In this document: piece by piece, positions 34,912-47,990 of the stretch | Layout: every line of letters begins with the position of its first letter | How positions within the stretch are numbered: the stretch's first letter is position 1 | Assembly (NCBI GenBank): GCA_013339895.1 | Contig: JABACO010000020.1 | Coordinates: 5,240,542-5,304,541, forward strand | Reading direction: 5' to 3' | DNA: 64,000 nucleotides | DNA from: Ephydatia muelleri | Lineage: Eukaryota > Porifera > Demospongiae > Spongillida > Spongillidae | Program-made: the position numbers and the translations under genes | Notes under the pieces: model-generated | Database searches by the model: none | What the model was told of the DNA's origin: nothing | Seen by the model: the letters and a program-made list of their open reading frames with translations, nothing else

Positions 34912-36453
34912 CTATTGCTGGCGAGTAGCTGAATGCCACAGGTAGGGGGGAGGAGGTGGTGCCTGAAGGTTAGCAGTAGGGTTATCCTTCAGACTACAAG
35001 TGAGCTTCACGCCTTCACATGCTGTGATTCTCCCCAATCCCCTCCAGTTTGTGATCCTAAACCAGCATAAAGTGAACAAGTCACAAATCATGACACATAC
35101 ATTTACCCATACTCGTACAAACACACATACAGTATACATACACACATATTTGTACATACACATAAATTCCAACAGTACTCTTACATACTCCTACATACAA
35201 ACATGCATTCCCATACATCCACATGTACTCATACATACATACATAAATACCCCTACATGCACATACACTTGTACATACACACACTTTTATATACACACAT
35301 TCTACTAGAGTACACATGCACACATATACTCCATTCACAAATACTTATACGTACACACATATACCTACATTCACAAATACTTGTACACACACACATACAC
35401 CTACATGTACATACACAGATGTATACAAATACACATACAGTACATGCTTCTAACACACAATGACAAACATACTCCTACGTTAACAAATGCTCCTACATGC
35501 GCACACTTGTATATACACACACTTCTATACAGGTATATACACATACTCCTACAACACATATCTACATACACAAATAATTTGTACATCCATCCATACATAC
35601 ATACTCCTTCATATACACATAATCACACATAACTGGACATACACACGTATTGTACATGCACATATACTAATACATTGTACACTGATACGCAAATACATCC
35701 ACACATACTCCTACAGTACTCACACATACATATACGTACTACATACATATACCTACATTCACAGATACCTGCACATACACACATACACATAAAGTACTCC
35801 TACAGTTGTATACTCCTACATGCACACACACACATATACACATACAGTACTCTACTCTTACATACACACAATGGCATATACTCATACTTTCATATTCACA
35901 AGTACTTATACATTGACCAATACCTGTACATAAACAAATATTCTCACATATGCACATGTACACACATGCAGAGCCCTACATACACACAGCCATGCTGCAA
36001 TACACGGAACATGTATTGCAAATAACCAACACCCTTATATGAAACTTATACATCACACACTTTGCATGTCAACCATTGGGTCACGAATTGTTATGATTGA
36101 TCCGTAAACCAGTTGGGCTCTCGTGTGACCATTTCAAGAAGGAAGACACGGGACATGGTACACACTAGTACATGTAATGCAAATGCACTAGGTGTGTATA
36201 CGTACATGTATGCACAGTGAACGTGTTTGTGGCATTCTATTAGGTTGAAATACGTACGTGCTGCATGTCCTCGGTATGCCCGACCTAGCTGTGATGAAAG
36301 AATACACATACAGTACCTGTTCAACACTGGCATTCGGATCACGTGACGAAGAACAGGAGGCTTGGCTGGCCTGTGGACGTCGTTTCAATCCTCCAAGACT
36401 ATATTCCCGTGGCGTGTATTCATGAAACGATACATAATTATCTAGCAGTGACT
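34912..36453 (-). CDS. Small three-exon gene of unknown function, 5' end uncertain
   Basis: Exons 36453-36317, 36288-36254 and 35056-34912 have AG/GT borders and consistent phase, ending in a TAG stop. The protein reads NYVSFHEYTPREYSLGGLKR...NASVEQ, then LGRAYRGHAAR, then TNWRGLGRITACEGVKL...TANLQAPPPPPYLWHS, ending ATRQQ. The middle exon has an IQ-motif-like RGxxxR pattern, but it is too short to decide. No ATG opens exon 1, and an acceptor-like gtgcag precedes it, so an upstream exon is probably missing. It is tail-to-tail with CtIP, 446 bp apart. I do not recognise the family. Support is the phase match only. Confidence 0.45.
35085..35995. repeat. ACATAC-type degenerate simple repeat
   Basis: About 900 bp of imperfect acatacacatac / tacacacatac units, inside the second intron of the small minus-strand gene. 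Open frames within it are artefacts. Confidence 0.9.
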
Positions 36454-36459
36454 GCACTA

Positions 36460-37270
36460 CACAAAAGCAAGCAAGTGCTGTAGTCTCGTATTAATTTACT
36501 AAGCGTCAATGAGTTTATTAATAACGGAGCAGGTAGTCTCGTGCCCAAAGCAAATAAGTAACGACGATAATGAAGACGTAAGTATGACATCACTCCTACG
36601 TGATGTCATACATCGCCGCAATAATGCGAAATGGCGCTGAAAAGAAGTTCAACTTCAGTCGTCTGTATTTCCATAACGGCTAAGAAAAACTCAAACGATC
36701 TGGAGAATACAGTAGGAGGAGGACTCCTACGTGCGCATGGCGAACTTGGAGTCTGTATCATGCTCGGCTATGAAGATTCTTAAATATTTACCCCGTGGGG
36801 TTATTGTCCACCACACATATGGGATGGAAAGAGTGTTGAATATGAAAAAATGCTACGCATGTAGGCAATAGGTGTACCAGTAAGGGTTGAATATTTCAAG
36901 AGAATAGCACTAATCGTTCGGAAGATATAGCGCATCAAAAACGCACACGATTTATTGTGTTTTATACATTTATGATTTATATATCCATAAGGTCCCTTTT
37001 CTCATGAAATTCCCCATATGCAATATCTCCAAAAGAACTGATTCAGTTGGACGATAGAGAGGACTGTATTTTCATTGTATGCCCAATGAACATTGACAAA
37101 TAACTTTAAACCAGGCATATGTAATGCCACACTTTCTATAAAAAATTTCTTACACAATGTACAGCACTAATTTTTTGCTAGTACAAGTAGTGTTAACTGG
37201 TAGAGATGAACAAGTCTAGAAGTTCCATCAAACATCAATAGCTTTGCTATCAACAGTAGGGTGGCAGGTC
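36460..37270. other. Non-coding, with a short hairpin and a MITE end
   Basis: 36569-36611 contains the hairpin tatgacatcac/gtgatgtcata around a 6-base loop; the arms hold CRE-like TGACATCA. 36815-37017 is bounded by catatgggat and its inverse near aaggtcccttttctcatg, resembling the MITE at 22.3 kb. No gene recognised; an ATG frame of about 50 codons at 36632 has no support. Confidence 0.4.
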
Positions 37271-37274
37271 TCAA

Positions 37275-39560
37275 ACCTATATGGCAACTAGTTAACTAAT
37301 GACACATCACCATGACGTCAGAATCACCAGGCACTCTGAGGTCACCATGGTGGTTATGCTTTATAAGAGGCAACACTTGACCTCAAACCACCTGTGTGAT
37401 ACTCCATTTAAATAGCCATACACAGAATGGTGACTAGTTAACTAAATACACATTGCCATGATGTCAGAATCACTAGACACTCTGAGGTCACCATGATGGT
37501 CATGCTGAATGAGAGGTAACACTTGACCTCAAGCCATCTGTGTTGTATTCTAATTAAAAGGATACACCATACAGGTGACTAGTTAACTAACCACACATCG
37601 CCATGATGTCAGAATCACCAGGTACTCTGAGGTCACAATGGTGGTCATTCTGTACGAGAGGTAACACTTGACCTTAAGCCTTCTGTGTGATATTCTAATT
37701 CAATTGGATACACCATAAACAGAATGGTGACTAGTTAACTAACCACACATTGCCATGTTGACATCATAATCACCAGGTATTCTGCAGTCACCATGGTGGT
37801 CATGTTGTACGAGAGGTAACACTTGACCTCAAGCCATCTGTGTGATATTCTAACTAAATGTAATACACTATACACAAAATAGTGACTAGTTAACTAATCA
37901 CATATACCATGTCGTCAGAATCACTAGCCACGAAGTCACCATGTTGGTCATGCTGTATAAGAGGCAATAGTTGAGCTCAAGCCATCTGTGTGATATTCTA
38001 ATTAAATGGGATACACAATGGTGACTACATATTGCCATGTCATCAGAATCACTAGGCATGAAGTCACCATGGCCATTGTGGTCATGCTGTACGAGAGACA
38101 AAACTTGATTTCAAGCCATCTGTGTTTTATTCTAATTAAATGGAATATACCATACACACAATGGTAACTAGTTAACTAACCAAACATCGCCATGATGTCA
38201 GAATCACCAGGTACTCTGAGGTCACCATGGTGGTCATACTGTACGAGAGGCAACACTCGACCTTAAGCCTTCTGTGTGATATTCTAATTCAATGGGATAT
38301 AGCATACACAAAATGGTGACTAGTAATCTAACCACACGTCGCCATGTTGTCAGAATCACCAGGTACTCTGAGGTCACCATGGTGGTCATGCTGAACGAGA
38401 GGTAACACTTGACCTCAAGCCATCTGTGTGATATTATAATTAAATGGGATATACTATACACAGAATGGTGACTAGTTAACTAACCACACATCACAATGAT
38501 GTCAGAATCACCAGGCACACTGAGATCACCATGGTGGTCATGCTGTACAAGAATCAAGATACGACCTCAAGCCATCTGTGTGATACTCTAATTAAATGGA
38601 TGCACCATACACAGAATGGTGACAAAATTTAGTTAACTAACCACACATCGCCATGTCGTCAGAATCACCAAGCACTCTGAGGTCACCTTGGTGGTCATGC
38701 TGTACGAGAGGCAATTCTCAACCTCAAGCCACCTGTATGATACTCTAATCAACCGATTATTAAAGAATTCTTCCAGACCCATTATACCAATTAGAAGTTA
38801 TTCATGTTCATGGCTTCATTTAATATTGCTGAACCCCCTTTCCTGCTACCTAACATTCCTCTGCTGCCTCATGTAGTTGATTTTGGACAACTCTACTGTA
38901 GTTAACAAAAAATATTCGGTTACATGGGATATAGCATACACAGAATGGTGACTAGTAAACTAACCACACGTCGTCATGTCGTCAGAATCACCAGACACTC
39001 TGAGATCACCATGGTGGTCATACTATACGGAGGCAACATTTGACCTCAAGCCATCTGTGTGATATTCTAATTAAATGGGATACAGCATACACAGAGTGGT
39101 GACTAGTTCACTAACCACACATGACCATGATGTCAGAATCACCAGGTACTCTGAAGTCACCATGGTGGTAATGCTGTACGAGAGGCAACACGTGACCTCA
39201 AGCACCTGTGTGATACTCTAATTAAATGGGATACACCATACACAGAATGGTGACTAGTTAACAAACCACACATCGCTATGATGTCAGAATCACTAGGCAC
39301 TACTATGGTGGTCATGCTGTAAGACAGGCAACATTTGACTTCAGCCATCTAATTAAATGGGATACACCGCACACAGAATTGTCACTAGTTAACTAACCAC
39401 ACATCACCATGTCGTCAGAATCACCAGGCTCTCTGAGGTTACCATGGTAGTCATGCTGTATGAGAAGCAACACTCGACCTCAACCGATATCCTAATTAAA
39501 TGGGACTCACCACGCATCGCCATGACGTCAGAATCACCAAGTACTCTGTGTCACTGCACA
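37275..39560. repeat. Satellite array, about 150-bp unit, about 15 copies
   Basis: Each unit runs gtgactagttaactaacc, cacatcgccatgatgtcaga, atcaccaggtactctgag, gtcaccatggtggtcatg, then ctcaagccatctgtgtgat. Units start near 37281, 37433, 37576, 37730, 37883, 38163, 38317, 38468, 38620, 38950, 39100, 39250 and 39390, with spacing mostly 143-154 bp. Bases 38755-38930 are unrelated and interrupt the array. The copies differ by scattered substitutions and small indels. Confidence 0.95.
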
Positions 39561-40355
39561 GTAAGAAAAAACACATACTTGCTAAGCAATAAGATATTAA
39601 AACAATGGACAACACGGTCCCATCAAAAACTAGATTGAGTTTGCAATGGCAGACTTAGGATGGCGCGCATGCAACGTACACGTATATGATAATAAAAGTT
39701 AATACCGCAAGCACAACAACTGAAAGACGAGATACTAGGTAGAAGTGATACAATGAAGACTAGTACATGCTTTGAATTATAAAATATTCATTAATTAACC
39801 TGTGTGCCCAAATATACACCCTCGCGGTATAACTGAGACCGTTTTCTTATAGGCATATACACAGTTATACGCAAGTGTATAACAGATATGTATTCGTTCA
39901 TGTATAACATAGTGTATAACAATGTTATACAGACGAGTATAACAAACCTTTTACACAGTGTTAGTGCTAGAACATCGTTTTGATAACTGTTGGATACTAG
40001 GAAGGCATGTACTTCATCCACTAAGTCTTTTTCTTCTTTAGAACTGCAGCCCAGCATCTTTTGCTATGCATTTTAAAATTTAAAGAATGCACATGAGCAG
40101 ACAAAACTGTTTGTAAGCCAATGAAAATTTTTGAACACTTGAGTGCATGTAAGCATGAACTTCCAAAATTGGTACACCACAGTTTGGTTGTGTGATGTAG
40201 GAATGTGAGAATAACTTCAAACAACCATACAATAACTACCACAATTAGGACAATACAAATTCACAATTTCATGAATTGACTAATTAAAATTATTTAATGT
40301 CTTCAAAAACATACACCAATTATATCAACTTTTTAAAAATGAATGGTAAAATTGA
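39561..40355. other. Non-coding, nothing recognised
   Basis: AT-rich sequence between the satellite and the reverse-transcriptase relic. No exon supported. Confidence 0.4.
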
Positions 40356-40356
40356 T

Positions 40357-41040
40357 TTATAATATCACAAAAACCCAAGACTTGCGCCATTGAATGTGAG
40401 AATTCCACATTGCAGCAGCCCTGTTCAAAGAATTAAATGCATTTCTTGCATACACAAGCAATAGGCCCCATTCGTCTGCATGGCGTTCTTCAAACAGCTC
40501 CATCATTGCATGGACTGCTCCCTCAATGCCTCCCTTAAGTCCAGAACATATCTGGTCCACTTCACATAAATCCACAATGTCATCACGAGTGGCCATGGCC
40601 ATTGCTTTACAGATAATGCATCTGGGGATCTCACCAATTGAAATAGGCGGGACACCTGGGCATTTATCAAGTGCCACTAGATGACTGGAGATCAGTGCTT
40701 TAATGTCTGACCATTCAACAATAGAGATGGCAAGGCGCCTGGCCAGCTCTGCCAAGGCGTCACATAACTTTGCACTGTAGCACTGTGTGAGAAAGTCTTT
40801 CCAATGTCCAGCATTAGTGCCACCAGGGCCAGCACTTCCTTGGATTAGTCTGGCCACTTTTTCTATGTGATAACTTGTCAGGTCAAGCTCTGATAATGGA
40901 GGTACTCATTGCATGGTAAAAAAGAATGTACAGATGATTGAGAAGGGTCGGGTGCTTTTCTTTCAAAACATCCAACACAGTCTTGGAGCCACTTCCTATA
41001 CAAGCTGATGCGTCCAGCAATGCACTACATGAACATCCAA
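40357..41040 (-). mobile_element. Dead reverse-transcriptase fragment
   Basis: Minus-strand frame 40857-40357 reads VARLIQGSAGPGGTNAGHWK, HLVALDKCPGVPPISIGEI, CKAMAMATRDDIV, VDQICSGLKGGIEGAVHAMM, WGLLLVYARNAFNSLNRAA. This is the fingers-palm part of a reverse-transcriptase family frequent in invertebrate genomes. The motif A aspartate appears to be replaced (LLVYARNAFN where LLVDAxNAFN is expected). Upstream, 41040-40860, VLDVLKEKHPTLLNHLY can be read after a frame change. No second catalytic motif follows. Element type not assigned. Confidence 0.7.
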
Positions 41041-41238
41041 GGTCATGATGTTCACCTGTTGATAGATGTAATTGAATAACAATTCATGCCAACCTGAGTG
41101 TAATGAGATCTGTTGTGTGTGTACCTTACTTCATTCCTTCTTTCCCTCCTCTCTACCCCTCCTCTCCTCTCCTCTCATAGTCCTCCTGTCCTTTCCCCCC
41201 ACTCTCTCTCCCTCTCTCTCTCTCCCTCCCCCCCTCTC

Positions 41239-41290
<52 letters not shown>

Positions 41291-41560
41291 GCTCCCTCCC
41301 CTCCATCCCACCATTCCCATCCCTCCCCTTTCCATCAGCCCTCATTCCTCCCCTCTCTCCCATCCCTCCCTCCTCTCCCGCCTGGATCCTTGAAAGATCC
41401 AATTGCAAATAAACAAGCCTGAATGAGAAAGTGGGAGGCTCCCCACCAAAGCTCTGCCCACTCTCTGGACAACAGTGTGTGCGTGTATGCCATCCTCCCA
41501 CATCACACCACCAGCTCCCACCCCCTTGCTCCCTCACACCAACCAATGGAGATATCTGAT
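41040..41560. repeat. Third copy of the polypyrimidine locus
   Basis: Starts with the block caattcatgccaacctgagtg, as at 49797. It has a (CT)n-rich tract at 41150-41390 and ends with gatccaattgca and the aagctctgcccactctctgg block found at 23900-23965. So the flanks match the other two copies, but the pyrimidine repeat differs. Confidence 0.85.
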
Positions 41561-41590
41561 TCGGAATAATTAACTGTAATTGAACTTCTC

Positions 41591-41667
41591 TGGTGGTGGT
41601 GGTGGTGGCGTGGCCTGTCCAGGCCTATTTATTATTGTTGTTCATTGTTGTCATTTGACGTGATTTT

Positions 41668-41726
<59 letters not shown>

Positions 41727-41740
41727 GTGTGTGTGTGGGA
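41591..41740. repeat. (GGT)n and (GT)n microsatellites
   Basis: A short (TGG)n run at 41591-41608 and a (TG)n run at 41672-41738. Non-coding. Confidence 0.9.
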
Positions 41741-41899
41741 GGGAGTGGGGCATAGAACCGACATGTCAACAATCACCATGGATTTTTCAGGGAATGTATG
41801 TCCCTTGAGAAGTGCTAATCACACACACCACTGCTACTCACAAGTGTGCTTTGGTTCAGAATGAGTGGTCAAAAGACCACTTTAACCTCTTATATGCAT

Positions 41900-42522
41900 A
41901 GTCTGTGACATAAATAGTAGCATGACCATTACATCCAGCTTATTCTTTAACAAAGACAATGATGGTGGTGGTAGTGGTAGTGGTGCGTCATTGGATTCAT
42001 CATCCGGTGATGTTAGCATCACAAACTGCACATTCCAGAACAACAGTGCTACTTTAGTTGGTGGTAGTGGTGTGTTCATGTATTCTTCATCTGGTAATGT
42101 TAGCGTCATAAACTGCAGATTTCAGAACAACAATGGTACTAATAGCAGTGGTGGTCGTGTGACATTGAAGTCATTATCTAGTGATGCTAGCATCACATAA
42201 TTGCACTTTTCAGAACAACAGTGCTACTTAGGTGGTGGTGTGTTTTCGTATTCTTCATTTGGTGATGTTCTCATCACAAACTGCACATTCCAGAACAACA
42301 GTGCTACTTTTGGTGGTGGTGGGGGTGTGTTCATGTATTCTTCTGGCGATGTTAGCATCACAAACTGCAATGTCAGAACAACAATGGTACTGATAGTGGT
42401 GGTGTGTCGTTGGAATCATCATCTGGTGATATTAGCTTCACAAACTGCACTTTTCAGAACAACAGAGCTGCTCATGGTGGTAGTGTGATATTGCATAATT
42501 CATCTGCTAGCATCACAAAAAT
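41900..42522 (+). pseudogene. Second beta-helix gene fragment
   Basis: Beginning MTITSSLFFNKDNDGGG, as in the 25.1 kb copy, it carries four or five beta-helix repeats: SGDVSITNCTFQNNSATL, SGNVSVINCRFQNNN, FGDVLITNCTFQNNSATF, SGDVSITNC and ISFTNCTFQNN. Frame changes at about 42200 and 42370 and the lack of any start or C-terminus make it a fragment. It is cut at about 42520 and joined directly to sequence matching 14.5 kb (SBNO intron), a clear rearrangement junction. Confidence 0.8.
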
Positions 42523-45243
42523 GTCAGATCATGTCTGTCCAACTCCTAATCTGGTCTGACATTGTGTCATAGCCCATTCCTAAACTGTTATATCCACTCC
42601 TGCTGACTGTACATGTACATGCAACTCACAACTTTTATACAGCAAGATAAAATACCACAGTCAAATTATAAAGACAAATCCACACATGGAAATAAGCAGG
42701 AGTGTCAAAACAGATAATGTAATTAACAATTAACTCATATTGTCTCCTTATCAAGCTGTTGGCAGCCATCTATCACCTTGATGTAGCAACCAAGGTCCCA
42801 AAGGTCTGTCAGTGCAAAGTAACATACACATCACTAATAGAAGGTCAGTACCACGACCGCACCTCTCGGCATCCATCTTTAGGTCATGTGGCATGCTGAA
42901 CCAGATGTGCTTGCACCTACCTCGCGCATAGTTATCCAAAAATATTCCAGAAATCTGCATGTAGTGCACAGATTGATTATTGTAGTCCAAATACAGTATC
43001 ACGTGCACATGCTGGCTACTGACGATAGAGGGCAACAATGCATTGTTAAATTGGTGTCCTCTCTACGTATAAATACACACAAATACTAAAAATGTTTGCC
43101 TAGTATAGATGTGTGGAATTATCCCCACTGCTAAAATAAATAAATTGGAAGCCAGGCAAAGTAAATGTACCTTTATCTACGCTTAAATTATATATCCACA
43201 TACAATCACATGTGCATGTACACACACATACACACACTCTCAAATGTGCACATATACACACTATCACATGTGCACACACACATACCCGCCGTCCCTTTCC
43301 AACCCCAGCACCATCTCCAATGAAGAAGCCTCCTCTGCTGCCATCCGGCAAGATGGTTAAATGGCGTTGGCACTAGAAGAATCATTGGGGACACATTGTT
43401 TGGCAGACGCAAATCTTTAACACATTTTACCGCATAAAGGATGCCTTCCAATTGGAGACTGCTTAATTTCCCTGCAGCAGAAATGATACATCATCATTCT
43501 CATTGACACTTCTACACATGCTTAAATGATACATACACTGTAAACACAATAAATCCATAACAACAAAAGGGCACACATGGATGAACCAACAAACAAACAA
43601 CCCATGTATATCAGGTGTTCACAAATGAAGACAAGCTCCCTATTAAAATTATTTCATTTAAGTGTTGGTTTAGGTACTAAACCTGGTTTAATGTTTTAGG
43701 GGTATGCGAGCAATATGCTAAAATCCCCAGGGTTGTAGCCCCTGGGAAAGCCTCACTTCCATTCAACCCTGAGCCTAGGGAAAGCCTCACTTCCATTCAA
43801 CCCTGAGCTTAGGAAAGCCTCACTTCCATTCAACCCTGAGCCTAGGGAAAGCCTCGCCTCCATTCAAACCTAAAGCCCTTAAGATCTGGGATAAGTCTCA
43901 CTTACATTCAACTAATCCCCTCATCCAATCTAACACACTGTCCCCAAAGATATCGACACCTGATATGGTTCCAGGTCACACATGTATATAAAGGATGGTA
44001 GGGTGGGCAGCAATCACTCAGTCCAAAGCTAAGGCTGCCAGCTGCATTGTTTACCCACCCACCACTCCACCTGTGCATTGACTGTACTTGTACACATGTT
44101 TGCTGTGTTCTTACTTGCACATCAATGGTAGGTGGCACCCTTCGGGCTTCTACCCTGACCTAACCACCTTACCTTGACCAGCGTCAAGGGGTGGGGCTGA
44201 CCTAATGGGGACCAGCGTTTCCCTTGGTTCCAGTCAGACTCAGGGTAGGGGGTCAGCACCCTTACGCACACCCGACTGGCCGGCTGTCGCCTACCCCCTT
44301 TTGGGCAAACAATAAACTATGCCAAGCGCAATGGGAATCACGATCAGAGCGCATATAGTATACCAAGCATGAGGGAGCATTCAGACAGCATTAATCATTT
44401 TTACCATATTGAATGTAGTTGTTAGGAGTGAAAGCAAATTTCAAGTTGCGATAAAAATTAGGCCATTACAATCAGTATATAACATCAAATTAAACAATAA
44501 ATATTAATTTCAGTATGCCGATCATATTTAAACAATTGTAATAATTTATTATTAAAATAGTTTAGTTAATTATACTCAAACAGCTAATTAGTTCTAACTA
44601 ATGTTTATTATTATAATTCATCTTATTGAATTAAGAAGGCTTCGATTTAGTTACTTGACCATTAGAGCACTTTCATTTAATTACTTGACCATTTAACATT
44701 ATCTACAGTTCTATACATTATTATACATAGTAAATCAGTTAGCTAACTGATATTAATAGCATGCACACGTACACACCTATACATAAACACATCACACATA
44801 AATACACACAATACAGACACAGACAGACACAAACACACAAACAGACACACAGACACTGATGCACTAACACACACATAGACACAGACACAGACACAGACAT
44901 ATATTACCAGACAGCAGCAGTTCTTCTGGAAGAGACTGCCAAAGGTTGTAGAGTGCAAGCTGGAGGGGCACATCCTGCAGCGTGCGAATGCAATAAATTC
45001 GAGACCGAAAGGGCACAAGCAAGGGTCAAGATGACTCACAACCAGAGAGGCCACTTCGACAACATCTGTCGGATGGGAAAGGTCTTTTGAGAACACCGGA
45101 TTTATGTTGGAGTACTGCATGAACACCTGCTTGCTATTTCAAAAATACAAAGACGTGTAACGCTACACTAATAAAAACGTCCAACACATACTGCACCTTG
45201 TGGCTTGATGCGCTTCCTCCTTCGCCATCTTGTATATCTCGAC
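42523..45243 (-). pseudogene. Partial duplicate of SBNO exons 2-8
   Basis: Recognisable counterparts of exon 8 (about 42735-42800; two bases missing after KETK..CYIK, so out of frame), exon 7 (about 42860-42945, [15 protein letters not shown]), exon 6 (about 43287-43373, [10 protein letters not shown]), exon 5 (about 43430-43471), exon 4 (about 44900-44966), exon 3 (about 45040-45133, [19 protein letters not shown]) and the 3' end of exon 2 (about 45200-45235). The first exons, promoter side and all later exons are missing. It cannot make a functional protein. Confidence 0.9.
43660..44394. mobile_element. 735-bp insertion in copy B, LTR-like
   Basis: Copy A has no counterpart. tcattt occurs on both sides (43654-43659, 44395-44400), consistent with a target duplication. 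Inside are three copies of a unit of about 35 bp (aaagcctcacttccattcaa..., 43748-43875), a TATA-like gtatataaagg (43986), and aataaa (44309). A TATA box followed by a polyadenylation signal suggests a solo LTR, but the terminal dinucleotides are not decisive. Confidence 0.55.
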
Positions 45244-46240
45244 AACAACGACATGTCTGTATACTTTAATTCAACATGCAACTAGTGTTCATTATTTATC
45301 AAGCTTAATGTTCACCTTTATGATACATTCTCACCATGCAGGCTAGGGTGGCTCTTGTGCTGGCATTGCGTGAGTGAGGGTGGCGGCAGAGAAGAGGGGA
45401 TGAGTCAATGTCAAAGAAAATGGATTTGCATCATTTTGTGCGGTTGTGATTGCCATGATTAAAAGTTAGAGCATGAAGCACAACATAGGAAATTGTTTAA
45501 AGATGCTGTGGTTAGAAGATGTATGTCACATGATATTTAACCGAAGCCAGGAGTTTTGTTCTCATCCTCAGGCCCACATAAATGACTGTGCAGACGGGCT
45601 CTAGATGTCAAGCTAAATTGACTTCACTCAGAGCATACAGACCCGTGCAATTACTGGTTTTCTACTAAACAGCCTGTGCAAACAAATCCTATATTAATAC
45701 ATGTTGTATAATAATGCATCAATTGAAAATGTTAATTATAATAATTATGTATTTTTGTAAACGTAGGTCACTTTGTAAGAGGACCACTCTGCTATGATAC
45801 AGAATATTAGAAATTCTGAAATCATGTGATAGGTCCCTTTTCGCGGAAATGATCCATTTATATTTCATTTATGAAATATATTCATAGTGACCAAAGGTTC
45901 CTTTTGGTCATTGTGTGGGGATTTGACCGGTATCTACGCGTATTTGCGGAATAGATGCTCACGTGATATTGATAAGATGTTAGCAACCAGGGACTGGTAT
46001 GCGCATTGATGCATTAAGTCACATTTGAAGCACATATTAGTTAGCTTAGCAATGCAAGAGAAAAGTACCTTTAACCAATCTTTTCGTATTGTTGTGATAT
46101 TATATAGATGACAGTACGTAGAACTACAATTATATATTCCAAGAACAACAAACACTTGTTACACTGAAAACAAAATTTATAGCAGACATGGAAATATTTA
46201 ATGACACAAAATTGCCACCCAAACTATACAATACTATTAG
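45244..46240. other. Copy-B intergenic DNA
   Basis: Homologous to 18205-19596, with differences. A short MITE end (taggtcccttttcgcgg, 45826-45842) is present only here. No exon. Confidence 0.5.
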
Positions 46241-47990
46241 ATGGTGCAACCAAGTAATCAATTATGTCTTACATTAAGAACAAACAATATAGCAATCAAA
46301 GGCCAATTTCAAAAGCAAAACTGTTTTAACTGCCCAAAATTCAAGTCATTCCTGACATGTGACACAAATTCATGTGACTGGCTCCTCTTAAATGGATATT
46401 GGGCTGGAAACACCAGCTCAAACACCTCCCTGTTGGTTGGAGGGTGTCCACTTGGTTACTGCAACTCCAATGAGAGTAGTAAATATCTTTGGATACCTGC
46501 TGACATGATTGACAGGATTAGTGACTTTGTGTGCAACAAAACAAACCGGATGGGAGTATTGTGTGCAGAATGCCTCCCTGGATATGCAACAGCAATAAAG
46601 TCTGACTTGCTTGATTGCATTCCGTGTAATGGCCAAAGTGTGAATAGAAACTAGATCTTTTACATTTTATCATTTAATGTGCCTCACTTCATTGTCTTCC
46701 TTGTCATCATTCTATTCAACATTCGGCTGACTACCGGACCGGTCAATACATTCATCTTGTATGCCCAGGTTATCTCAACAACCCTCAACCTCAATGCACA
46801 AGGAGGAAGCCCCATCAGTGTAGCCTATGGTACCCATGCCAATGCCTTCCAGAGATCATATGAGGTGCCATACGATTTATTTAATCTCAACCTACTATCA
46901 CATCTCCTGCCGCCATTTTGTTTATCTGAGAGTTTGAATACCCTTGATGTAATTGCACTGAAATAGTTGGAAGCCTTGTTTCCAGTACTGATGATAGTTT
47001 TAACAACTCTTCTCCTCAAATGTGAAACACTATCAAAAAGTAGGCTGAACTGCTGTAGCTGCCAGAGAAATTGTCGGATGGGTGCATCTCTTGAGCATGC
47101 ATTTGCTGCTTTCATTCTACTAGCATATAACCAATTGTGTATACCTAGTCACCCCTGTACGAGTAGTAGATGCTGCTATCCAAACAGTGGAGAGGAGGGT
47201 TTACTACAAGGGTGACTTTCTTTACAATAATGAAAACTATGCTGTACATTACAAACTACCAGCGTACATATTTCTGGTCATTTTGATCCTCCTGCCAATC
47301 ACGCTTCTTCATTATCCTCTGAAGTGGATTGAGAAATATATACTGTTCAAGTTTTGATGCTTAAAGAATGTATAGCTGCAAAAATTGCAATCTTGCTTGA
47401 CACATTTCAAGAGGATGCTTCAAAAACAACAGACGATATTTTGCTGGACTCTACTTTGCTCTCCGTCTTTTGCTCTTTGTTGCCTACTATTTACCTGTGT
47501 TGCAAGAGTTGCTGCTGCAGCAGGTGCTGATTACTTTTTACATCTTTCTGATTGGCTTCCTACAACCATATTAAAATAAACTACTGAACTATCTTGATAT
47601 CTCCATATTTGTAAACATGGCAATGATCAATGTCCTAGAGTTCAACCTAACAGCAACAAATCAGAGATCTGAAACTGATACCACACCTCTAAGAGCCTGT
47701 GTGATTGTTGAGTCAGTGTTAGTTTTCGTTCCCCTGATGTACTTAGTAGTCTATCTGGTGTGGAAAATTACAAGATCTACCATGAAGACATCAGAAGAAA
47801 GTGTTCTAATTGTTATCAGAGAATTCCAGGAAAATCACGCTCATCCCAGGCAAAAAGAAGACTCAAAAATGAAAAGGCATTGTTTGATGAAATAAGTTAC
47901 AATACCATCATTGAACATACCACTGAGCAAGAAAATGATCGCAATGATTTAATTTCCACATGTAATACAGCAGACACCTCGACACATTGA
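46241..47990 (+). pseudogene. Pseudogene copy of the GVLCGxC membrane protein
   Basis: Aligns along its whole length with the gene at 19.6-21.4 kb. A clean 90-bp deletion at 46309/46310 (bases 19666-19755 of the intact gene) removes the start ATG and the entire signal peptide. In-frame stops occur at 46652-46654 (a Trp codon became TAG), 46964-46966, near 47357 and near 47573. Small indels occur near 47135, 47372 and 47405. The frame is therefore closed in many places. Confidence 0.93.

Noticed and set aside
36632..36784. ATG-initiated frame of about 50 codons on the plus strand
   Set aside because: Short, no family, and no splice or promoter support.
42523..45243. A second functional SBNO gene
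   Set aside because: Only parts of exons 2-8 are present, exon 8 is frameshifted, and both the first exons and the helicase remainder are missing.
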